From positions 2,211,379 to 2,275,378 of the forward strand of contig JACBWW010000045.1 of assembly GCA_020086605.1 (NCBI GenBank): a DNA stretch of 64,000 nucleotides, read 5' to 3'. Numbering within the stretch: the first letter of the stretch is position 1; the number at the start of each line of letters is the position of its first letter. The notes under the pieces are model-generated. The model saw only the letters and a program-made list of their open reading frames with translations. It did not search any database and was not told the DNA's origin. The translations under genes were made by a program, and so were the position numbers. This stretch comes from Lanius collurio. Its lineage: Eukaryota; Chordata; Aves; Passeriformes; Laniidae. Shown piece by piece: positions 55,601-61,455 of the stretch.

Positions 55601-58439
55601 CACTTAACTCGATTAGGAAATCATTCCATCTATCAGATGTGTTATCAGCATCCCTCCGATAACACCAGGAGCCCCAGACCTGCTGGTGGAGCTGGAGCCC
55701 ACAGCTCTGAGCTGCCCAGAAAGGGCAGGAAAATATTTTCCTTATTTACAGCAATCGCGCTGAGGCCGGCCAGGCCCGGAGCACCACGCTTGCTCCTCGG
55801 ATCCATTGGAAAATTCCACTTAGCTGTGTTATTTTTAAAGGCTTTAGCTCTCTTTACTCTAAAAACAAGAGTTAAAGCTCGGCAGAGCGGGATGGGGGCT
55901 GGCACAGCCCCGGCATCACCCCAGGAAGGGGCTCGGAAGCCCAAGGTACAGTGGTGAAGGGTTTTCATGGATCTATCCGGAAGATAATCCCAGTCCAACC
56001 AAGAGCATGACTCTTCCTCCAGATGGAGACGGACTTTGCCCAGCACACCAACCCCCAGACTGGTTTCCTCAGCTGGGTTTGCTGGGAGCAGTCATGAGGA
56101 GGCTCTGCCCAATGCCACGCAGCCAGCAAAGCTCAGAGCTGGGAAAGCAAGCGACGGATCCCAAACACGGATCCCGGACATGAGGATCCGGGGTCGCTCC
56201 GTAGGGGCACAGACTGGAGGGATCTGAATGGGATCGCGGCCGGGCCCCGACAGTCTCCACCAAGGCAAAACACTTCCATGGGTTTTGCCCATGCATGTCC
56301 TGGCAAAGCCATTCCTGGGTGGAAACGCCGACGTTTCGGGTGCTTCCCACTCTCTCCTGTCCCTGTGGGGATACAGGGATGGGGAAGCACCCACAGGAGC
56401 AGTCCCACACGGGATTGCACATCCCCAGAAAGCTGTGCCCAGGGCGGACAACCTGCGAGCTCCAAATCCAGGGACAATCGAGAGCAGACAAACCCGAAAT
56501 TCCAAATTCCTGGAGAGCAGGCAACCACCAATCTCCAAACTGGGGTGGAAAAGCACCAAGCTCCAAACTGGGGTGGAAAAGCACCAAGCTCCAAACTGGG
56601 GGAGAAGTGAGGGCAGACAAACACTAAGATCCGAATTTGGGGAGAACAGAGAGTGGGCAACCAAACCAGTTCCAAACTGGGAGCAAACTGGAAGCAGAAA
56701 AACTCTGCGCTCTGAACTGGGGGAAAACAAGGGTGGAGAACCCCAATCACTGAATTCAGGGAGAACTGAGTGGGCAACCACCGAGATCCGAACTGGGGGA
56801 AAGCTGAAGCCAGACAACGTCTGAGCTCCGAACTAGGGGTGAACCAAAGGCAGAAACCACCGAGCTCCAAAAAGCAGGAGCAGAAAACCACCAAGCTCCC
56901 AGATCGGGAAAACCAAGGAACCCGTCGAGCTCTCCCTACACAGCCCACCAAGGAGGGACATCTCCAAGCCCACCACTCCAGGGCTCAGTGGGAAGTCCTG
57001 GTGTGTCACCCCGTGTCAGCCGATGGCCATGGCCTCCTCCCAACTTCCCAGGCCTCGGCAGCTCAAGGAAAACGCAGGATAAGGAAGGGAAGCAGGGTGA
57101 CATGGCATCCCCCACCACCAAGCCAGAGCCGCCTCCACCTCCAGCTGCCTTTTCCCAAATAAAAACTCTATTTTCTGGAACCAATTTGCCTGCCCTTCGC
57201 CAAGCTCACGAATCCAGTGGGGCAATTCCCGAGGGAAAAGGCTCTCTCAGCTCCCAGCCAACTGACACAACTCCCAAAGAAAGGAAAGGAACAACACACT
57301 GAGGAGAACGAAGTGACGGAGCCGCTGTCCCGGCGCTTCCAGAGCAGGGGGCACACAAAGTGTGCCTGCAAAGTTCCTTCCCCCCGCCACAAGAAACCAA
57401 AGGAATAAACACTTGGTTGGAATACGTGTCCAGACAGGAAGGTTGTCCAAATTGTTTCGGTTCTTTCCAACCCTCAAAAACTCTCTGGATTATTTTTGGG
57501 TTATTTTTTGCCTTGAGAAGTGTGGTGGGGAAAAAAAAAAGGGCAGGCTAAAGGTAGGAATTTTTTGAAGGGAGAAAGGGGTAAGACAAATAAACATTCC
57601 ATGATCTACAAGATAAAGCTGAGTAAGGGCCACCAACCCATCCTGACCACCAGCCCCATGGTAGGGGCGACCCAACACTCCCCACTCCTCCTCCTCCTCG
57701 CCCTTCGTATTGTTCCTGCACGGCGGCCGCGTCCACATCCAGATATTTATATAATAATACATCAATTTATAGAATTTCGGTGTCTGTACAGGCAGAGCAG
57801 CCCCACCGCCCGCTTTGTTCGGACCCAGCCCGACGTGGGGGCGGAACGACTCCCCTCGCCTTCCTCCGCGGCTGATTTCGGATGAGAAAACCCAGGAAAA
57901 AAAAAAATTAAAAAAGGTAATAAATCCAAACGCTGGAGGGAAGCGGCGATCCAGGGGGAAAAAAAAGAGGCGTGAAAAATGAAAAAAAAAATTAAAAATC
58001 AAGAAACAAAACGTGGTTTTCAAAAATAAAAACAGATTTCAAGAGAGGAAAAGCTGCGAGAAGTAAAAGCATAGTTAAAAACGGGGGGGAAAAAAAGAAA
58101 GGAAGGGGTTTTTTTTGGTACGAAAAGCAGCGCGGCGCCGCGGGTCCGTCCTCAGCCGGGGGTCGCTCCGTCCGCCGCCCGCAGCCTCCAGGCGCGATTT
58201 TTCCTTAAAAACCTCGCTGTTTCCGTTAAATTCGCATTTAGAACGCGGTTTCGATGCCTTTTTCCCCGCGGGGGGTGCGAGGCGCGTCCCTCCCGACCCC
58301 CCCCCTTCTCTCGCCGCACGTACTTGGGGTTCGCGGAGCTCCACGACACCGGCTCCAGGCTCTTGGCGAGCGGCGCGGCGAGACGGCACAGGGCCAGCAG
58401 GACACCCAGCAGCCACCGCCCGCCGCGGGGCCGCGCCAT
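13243..58439 (-). CDS. EFNB1: Ephrin-B1, complete five-exon coding region
   Basis: EFNB1 encodes a single-pass membrane ligand for EphB receptors. It signals in both directions at cell contacts in boundary formation, axon guidance and craniofacial development. The exons (58439-58324, 29434-29157, 15739-15647, 14712-14584, 13631-13243) join with GT/AG sites and matching phases into 1005 bases, 334 residues plus stop. Human ephrin-B1 has 346; the missing residues fall in the stalk. Visible parts: signal peptide 1 to about 27; receptor-binding domain to about 163 with the four disulphide cysteines C60, C85, C97 and C149; glycosylation site N135-[12 protein letters not shown] loop 113-122; stalk to 226; transmembrane helix about 227-252; basic RKRHRKH stop-transfer; cytoplasmic tail with tyrosines 301, 305, 312, 317, 331 and 332; and the PDZ ligand YYKV. 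YMGL in the loop separates it from ephrin-B2 (LWGL). No frameshift or missing residue is seen. Confidence 0.97.
13632..14583 (-). other. EFNB1: EFNB1 intron 4
   Basis: A 952-base intron with donor GTGGGT and a C/T-rich acceptor tract. I see no repeat, RNA gene or other exon in it. Confidence 0.9.
14584..14712 (-). CDS. EFNB1: EFNB1 exon 4: juxtamembrane stalk
   Basis: A 129-base exon between acceptor CTCTTTCCCAG and donor GTGGGT. It encodes [19 protein letters not shown] and then [24 protein letters not shown], the serine/threonine/proline-rich stalk between the globular domain and the membrane. The start is strongly conserved ([16 protein letters not shown]). The later part is variable, and the protein is shorter than human here. 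Family knowledge places metalloprotease shedding of ephrin-Bs in this stalk. Confidence 0.94.
14713..15646 (-). other. EFNB1: EFNB1 intron 3
   Basis: A 934-base intron, donor GTGAGT, acceptor CTCTTTCCCAG. A short AT-rich spot near 15,015-15,035 reads AATAAA in the gene sense (plus TTTATT at 15,017-15,022). That is a possible premature polyadenylation site that would yield a form lacking the membrane helix. Nothing supports its use. Confidence 0.85.
15647..15739 (-). CDS. EFNB1: EFNB1 exon 3: end of the receptor-binding domain
   Basis: A 93-base exon (2 bases, 30 codons, 1 base) between acceptor TTTTCTTGCAG and donor GTGAGT. It encodes [18 protein letters not shown] and [14 protein letters not shown]135-G-T is the conserved N-glycosylation site and C149 is the fourth domain cysteine, which pairs with C85 in the family. 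Phases match exon 2 (T+CC, serine) and exon 4 (G+AT, aspartate). Confidence 0.96.
22669..22800. repeat. 16-bp minisatellite (CATCCACCATCACCAG)
   Basis: Units start at 22,669, 22,685 and 22,701 and recur with small deletions to about 22,800, about eight copies in all. The plus strand is almost free of G and wholly free of stops. It lies within EFNB1 intron 2. Confidence 0.92.
25301..25401 (-). mobile_element. CR1 LINE fragment, minus orientation
   Basis: It contains CCCTGCCATGGGCAGGGACA, then CTTCCACTAAAGCAGGTTGC and CCATCCAACCTGGCCTTGAA, the complement of the CR1 3' region. It ends abruptly where an opposite-strand CR1 piece begins. Confidence 0.85.
25402..25468 (+). mobile_element. CR1 LINE 3' terminus, plus orientation
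   Basis: GGGCTGGACTAGGTGATATT, then CATTCCAACCCAAACC, ending TTGATTCTCTG, is the sense CR1 3' terminus. It abuts the opposite-orientation fragment with no gap. A further stretch near 25,565-25,640 (GAGCAAGTTCAAAGAGGAGC) may be an internal CR1 piece on the plus strand. Confidence 0.8.
29157..29434 (-). CDS. EFNB1: EFNB1 exon 2: core of the Eph receptor-binding domain
   Basis: This 278-base exon (phase: 1 base, 92 codons, 1 base) encodes residues 39 to 132. It begins after a polypyrimidine tract and AG (CTCTCTTCCAG) and ends ATCACAT before the donor GTGAGT. It carries [20 protein letters not shown], three of the four disulphide cysteines (60, 85, 97), [19 protein letters not shown] and the receptor-contacting [10 protein letters not shown] loop. 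It is the most conserved exon across ephrins. It stands alone between a 28.9-kb and a 13.4-kb intron. Confidence 0.97.
32655..32797 (+). mobile_element. CR1 LINE 3'-end fragment, plus orientation
   Basis: CCCATCCCTGGAAGTGTCCA, GGGGCTTGGAGCAA, CATGGCAAGGGGTGGAACAG, and a terminal CCTTCCAACCCAAACCATTC followed by TGGAATCCTGTGAT match the CR1 3' end. The copy is truncated and non-coding, and antisense to EFNB1. Confidence 0.88.
35050..35705 (-). mobile_element. Solo LTR of an endogenous retrovirus-like element
   Basis: Read on the minus strand this has LTR order: start TGTGGTGACGAG (35,705) or an inner TGTAGGG (35,664); U3; TATA-like CATAAAAGAG (35,398-35,407); AATAAA (35,331-35,336) about 70 bases on; a U5-like part; and end CCGAACA (35,050). 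TG...CA ends and the TATA/AATAAA spacing support the call. No primer-binding site, polypurine tract or gag/pol sequence adjoins it, so it is a solo LTR left by recombination. I could not find a clean target-site duplication; AGGGT and AGAGT at the two edges are only similar. The family is not recognised. It lies in intron 1 in the same sense as EFNB1. Confidence 0.65.
38041..38165. other. Intronic CpG-dense patch
   Basis: It contains GGCCGGGGGGTGGCGGCGGC and CCGCCGCCGCCACCGG. On the plus strand it is followed by GAGGTAAGAG, a good 5' splice-site sequence. It could mark the first exon and promoter of an antisense non-coding transcript, or a poised enhancer. Nothing beyond composition and the splice-like motif supports this. 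Confidence 0.3.
40032..40385 (-). mobile_element. CR1 LINE 3'-end fragment, minus orientation
   Basis: A long, well-preserved piece. It starts CTGGAAGGGACCTTGATGAT, then AACCCTGCCATGGGCAGGGA, CACAGCTTCTCTGGGCAAC, and further internal CR1 landmarks to CTTCTCTTCTGCAGGCTGAA. It is sense to EFNB1 and has no intact coding frame. Confidence 0.92.
41850..42030. repeat. 90-bp tandem duplication
   Basis: AAATCTCCTCCCTG occurs at 41,893 and 41,983, with similar flanks (CAGCCCCT.GCAGG before, CAGCTCCTCCATCC after). This gives two diverged copies of about 90 bases. Confidence 0.8.
42110..42620. promoter_or_regulatory. AT-rich, repeat-free island in EFNB1 intron 1 (candidate enhancer)
   Basis: About 500 bases sharply more AT-rich than the surroundings, with no match to CR1 or simple repeats apart from a 14-A run near 42,330. 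It contains many TAAT/ATTA homeodomain-type cores, a perfect hairpin at 42,206-42,229, and CATTGCATTAAG. This kind of block in a long first intron is typical of vertebrate conserved non-coding elements. Conservation cannot be tested here. Confidence 0.4.
42206..42229. other. Perfect 8-bp inverted repeat with 8-base loop
   Basis: CGCACTAA at 42,206-42,213 and TTAGTGCG at 42,222-42,229 are exact reverse complements around the loop TTTGGAAC. Past a three-base bulge, CGA and TCG can extend the stem. It may be a hairpin in RNA or a dyad binding site for a dimeric factor. Confidence 0.6.
45085..45235. other. Intronic CpG-dense patch
   Basis: The patch contains GCGGCCGCCCCGGGGGACGG and CTGCGCGGGGACGGGGAG in intron 1. 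It could be an alternative promoter or enhancer-associated island. No initiator, TATA or exon sequence confirms a transcript. Confidence 0.3.
46552..46620. promoter_or_regulatory. Motif cluster: E-box, CRE-like sites and ATTA cores
   Basis: Within 70 bases lie CACGTG (46,552-46,557), TACGTCA (46,561-46,567), TTGACGTTA (46,577-46,585), a CCAAT and AATAATCATTAAT. Two CRE-like half-palindromes next to a perfect E-box and homeodomain cores make a plausible enhancer module in EFNB1 intron 1. Motif matching alone is weak evidence. Confidence 0.35.
49204..49228. repeat. Poly-T tract
   Basis: A T run interrupted by one G, then AATTTCTTC. It may be the remnant of a retroposed poly-A tail on the minus strand, though no element body is recognisable beside it. 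Confidence 0.9.
49332..49388. repeat. Purine microsatellite (GAGAGAG)n
   Basis: About eight heptamer units of GGAGAGA, all purine on the plus strand. Such mirror-symmetric purine runs can form triplex DNA. Confidence 0.93.
50995..51135. other. Intronic CpG-dense patch
   Basis: It contains AAAGCCGCGGAGCAGCCCGG, CCCGGCCGGCCGCAGG and CGGGAGCCGCCCGACC within intron 1, about 7 kb downstream of the promoter island. It could be an alternative promoter or an intronic regulatory element. Confidence 0.3.
54243..54515 (-). mobile_element. CR1 LINE 3'-end fragment, minus orientation
   Basis: It begins ACACAGAATCATTAATCCTG, then GGTTTCGGTTGGGAGGGGAC, CCCTGCCATGGGCAGGGACA, CACAGCTTCTCTGAGCACC, ending near AGTTTAAAGCCATTCCCC. 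The order matches the complement of the CR1 3' region. It is sense to EFNB1 and has no coding frame. Confidence 0.93.
56535..56930. repeat. Degenerate minisatellite (CCAAACTGGGG.. type)
   Basis: Three near-perfect 28-base units start at 56,535, 56,563 and 56,591. They are followed by a longer series of diverged units that keep CCGAACTGGGGGAAA and GGGCAACCACCGAG motifs up to about 56,930. The minus strand has few stops across the whole array, which explains the long chance frames there. Confidence 0.85.
58324..58439 (-). CDS. EFNB1: EFNB1 exon 1 (coding part): signal peptide and domain start
   Basis: It encodes residues 1-38 plus two bases of codon 39. The start ATG at 58,439-58,437 has a strong context (A at -3, G at +4: GGGACGATGG). 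The first residues, MARPRGGRW, then a leucine-rich core, then LAAPLAKS, form a typical secretion signal. The mature protein probably begins near LEPVSW, the conserved ephrin-B start. The exon ends CCCAA, followed by the donor GTACGT. Joining to exon 2's first G restores NPKF, matching other ephrin-B1 proteins. Reading through the donor would instead give NPKY and run into the intron. The exon lies in the CpG island, consistent with a first exon. Confidence 0.95.
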
Positions 58440-58619
58440 CGTCCCTCGGCGGCGGGACGGGCCGGGCGTCAGGCGCCCATCACGCTCCGCCGCCGCCTCC
58501 TCCCGCTCCGCTCCCGACCCGCCGCCTCCGCCCGCCCCGCACCGACTGAGGCGCCGCCCGCCGCGGCAGACGCTCTACCCCTCCGCGCAGGCAGCGGCGC
58601 GGGCAGCCCGGACCGACGG

Positions 58620-58672
58620 CCAATGGCTGAGCGGAGCGGGGGGGGCCTTGAGGGAGGGCACGCCCATATAGG
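58620..58672. promoter_or_regulatory. EFNB1: CCAAT box and CArG/TATA-like site upstream of EFNB1
   Basis: GGCCAATGGC (CCAAT at 58,620-58,624) is a good NF-Y site, about 180 bases upstream of the ATG. CCCATATAGG at 58,663-58,672 differs by one base from the CArG consensus bound by SRF. Read in the gene sense it is CCTATATGGG, which could also act as a weak TATA element for a start near 58,635. Confidence 0.45.
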
Positions 58673-59024
58673 TTCTTAAGGGGAGCGCGGAGGGTTTTTG
58701 GGTTTTTTCATGCCCCCCCCCCGGTTGCCGCCCGTTGCTACCGGGTTACTGGGGGGAGGGTGAGGGGGACAGCGGTGGGGACGAGCTGGCAGAGCGCCGG
58801 TATGGGCGCCTCGTCGGCCCGACCCCATCCCCGTCGAGCCCATCACCCCCCCCGCTGCACGCCGCGCTTGGCCTCGCCCTCCCCCTCAGCCGCGATCCTA
58901 CAGCGCCCCCCAGCGGACGCCGCTGGCTACGCCCGAAGCGGCGGCGGAGCCGGAATGGAACCGAAATATTCCATAAAATCCCTGCTTTGGGAGGGGTTTA
59001 AAGGAGTTCCACCGGTTTGGAGGG

Positions 59025-60040
59025 TATTTAAATTTTTTAGGAAATTAATTTTAGTTTTTCTAATTTTAAAAAAAAAAAATTCGAGTGTTTTTCAACGATT
59101 TTTTTCAAATTTTTCTTGATTTTAAAAAAAAGATTCTCCCCTTCTTGGACGTTTTGGAGCGTTTTTTAAAGAATTTTTTTTTGTGAGGGATTTTTTTAAA
59201 GCTCTTTCAATGCCATTGGAGTTTTTTTCGAGTTTTAAAATTTTTTATATTTTTGGGATTTTTTGAGGCTTTTTTAGTTTTTTTAAACTTTTTTACTTTT
59301 TTCAGGCTTTTAAAAAAATTTTTAAATCTTTTTACTTTTTCTGAGTTTTTTTTAAGTCTTTTTTGACTTTATTTAAAGAATTTTTGGTTTACTTTTTAAG
59401 GTGTTTTAAAACTATTTTTCCTTTTACCACTTTTTAAGAGATTTGGGTATTTTTTTACTTTTTTACAGGGTTTTGAAGTTTTTTTTTTTTCAGACTTTTG
59501 ATTTTTTAAACTCTTTTGAAGGTTTCTCTTTTTTATGTATTTTTTCAGTTTTCTAATTGGTTTCTTTTTTTAGTCTTTTGGAATTTTTTTGATGTTTTTA
59601 AATTTCTTTTTAAATCTTTGAGGGTTTTTTATTTTTTTGAGTTTTTTTTAAGTTTTTTAAACCCTCTCAAGTCTCCTTGAATTTTTAAGTTTGGTTTTTG
59701 GGGTTTTTGGGGTTTTTTTTTTGGTTGGGTGGTTTTTGGTTTTTTTTTTTTTTTTTGAGGTTAGGGATGTTTTTTCCCAAAGTTTCTTGATTTTTTTTTT
59801 TTAATCTTCTGAATTTCTGAATTTCTTTTGAACTTTTTTAAATTTTTTTTTCCTTTCCAGAATTGTTTGGAGATTTTGTTTCTAAATTTTGTTTAAACTT
59901 TTTTAAGGTTTCTTTTACATTTGAGGGGTTTTGAGCTTCCTTTAAAATTTTATTTAAAGTGAGTTCTTTATTTCTGTGGTAATTTTTTAATGCCTTCTGA
60001 ACTTTTTGGAGTTTTTGTAATTTTTTAATGTTTTTTTAGT
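59025..60040. repeat. One-kilobase T-rich strand-asymmetric block
   Basis: The plus strand is dominated by T runs of 4-14 bases separated by short AA, GA or GG spacers, with hardly any C. There is no fixed unit; TTTTTAA and TTTTTGAG-like words recur. It starts just beyond the promoter island. Stiff T/A tracts of this kind usually exclude nucleosomes. It is too long for a retroposon tail and resembles no element I know. Confidence 0.85.
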
Positions 60041-60094
60041 TGGGCCATGGGGAGAGAGGAGCCAAAATCCAGAATTAATTTTCTTCCTATTAAG

Positions 60095-60480
60095 CAAATC
60101 TTTGGAGTCACTTCAGCTTCTATTACAAGAACAATAATAAACCCCTTTGGAGTTGGTTTAATTTCTATTAATTAAATAAAAACTAAATAAAATAAAACTC
60201 CCTCCCGAGTCTGTTCACTTTTTATTAAGGAAATTTTTTAAACCCCCCCCCAAGTCAGTTCCTTTCTATTACAAAAATAAACCAACAAATTTTGGCGTGG
60301 CTTTCATTTGTCTTGAGAAAATTGAAAAACAAACAAAAAGTCACTTTCGAGTACAAAAATAAACCAAAACACCCCGGAGTCCTTTCAGTTTTTACTTTTA
60401 AAATTCAAATTAAAGCTCAAAAATTCCAAAAAATGGTGGGGTCAGTTCTGTTTATGTTGAGAAAACTATAAAAAAAGCAT
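60095..60480. repeat. Degenerate AT-rich tandem repeat
   Basis: Loose copies of a roughly 60-80-base motif, GAGTC..TTCAG..TTCTATTACAA..AATAAACC, recur at about 60,105, 60,205, 60,255, 60,340 and 60,380. They are strongly diverged with indels. The block links the T-rich tract to the minisatellite. Confidence 0.55.
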
Positions 60481-60755
60481 AAAATCAGGGTCAAATTTGC
60501 TCCATATTAATAAAATTTATTGTAAAATCAAGGTTCAAAGCGTGATTTTTCTGCCTTTTCCGTGAAAATCCCAAATTGGGACTGGCACATGGAATGTGAG
60601 GGCTCCCTGGGCACAGCAGGGTTTGGGCTCTTCTGGAGCCATCCTGACCCAAAGAAGAAGGAAATACCTGCGGAAGGAGGAGGAAAACATCCAAAAATAC
60701 GATTTTTTTATGTATTTGAGCGCCCAGCTGGGCCCTGGGAGAGGGGCCTTGGATC

Positions 60756-61455
60756 CCTGCCCGTCCCTGGCCCATTCCCTGCCCGTTCCTGGCTCTTCCT
60801 GCCCATTCCTGATCCATTGCTGGTTCTTCCTGCCCATTCCCTGCCAATTCTTGGCTCTTCCTGCCCATTCCTGGTTCTTCCTGCCCATTTCCTTCCCATT
60901 CCTGGCTTTTCCTTCCCATTTCCTTCCCATTCCTGGCTTTTCCTACCCATTTCCTTCCCATTCCTGGCTTTTCCTTCCCATTCCTGGTTCTTCCTGCCCA
61001 TTCCCTGCCAATTCTTGGCTTTTCCTGCCCATTCCCTGCCCATTGATGGCTTTTCCTGCCCATTCTCTGCCAATTCCTGGCTCGTCCTGCCCATTTCCTT
61101 CCCATTCCTGGCTTTTCCTGCCCATTCCTGGCTTTTCCTGCCCATTCCCTTCCAATTCCTGGCTTTTCCTGCCCATTCCCTGCCCATTCCTGGTTCTTCC
61201 TGCCCATTTCCTTCCCATTCCTGGCTCTTCCTGCCCATTCCCTGCCCATTCCTGGCCATTCCTGCCCATTTCCTTCCCATTCCTGGGTTTTCCTTCCCAT
61301 TCCTAGCTCTTCCTGCCCATTCCCTGCCCATTCCTGGCTTTTCCTTCCCATTCCCTGCCCATTCCTGGCTCTTCCTGCCCGTTCCCAGCTTTCCCTGCCC
61401 GTTCCCAGCTTTCCCTGCCCGTTCCCGGCTTTCCCTGCCCGTTCCCACTCTCCTG
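60756..61455. repeat. 700-bp pyrimidine/purine minisatellite
   Basis: Tandem units of about 20 and 32 bases are built from CCTGCCCATTCC and TTCCTGGCTTTT words. The plus strand is pyrimidine-rich and the minus strand purine-rich. Stops are absent in several frames, so long chance frames span it on both strands (for example minus 60,491-61,576). Their products are simple periodic GMGREWAG-type peptides. An AATAAA on the minus strand at 60,516-60,521 lies past its end. I see no sign of a real gene. Confidence 0.93.

Larger units (their letters stand above)
29435..58323 (-). other. EFNB1: EFNB1 intron 1
   Basis: A 28.9-kb first intron from donor GTACGT to acceptor CTTCCAG. Long first introns are usual for ephrin-B genes and tend to carry enhancers. 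Its repeats (CR1s, solo LTR, minisatellites), CpG patches and AT-rich islands are listed separately. Poly-T runs occur near 53,918, 54,892 and 55,471. A further AT-rich, repeat-free stretch is at 30,020-30,160. The rest is unremarkable. Confidence 0.85.
57720..58960 (-). promoter_or_regulatory. EFNB1: EFNB1 promoter CpG island
   Basis: Dense CpG covers exon 1, the presumed 5'UTR and upstream DNA. An A-rich break at about 57,880-58,110 lies just inside intron 1. The initiator cannot be fixed from sequence. The likely transcription start is within roughly 100-250 bases upstream of the ATG at 58,439. There is no consensus TATA box close to that interval, as expected for an island promoter. Confidence 0.85.
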
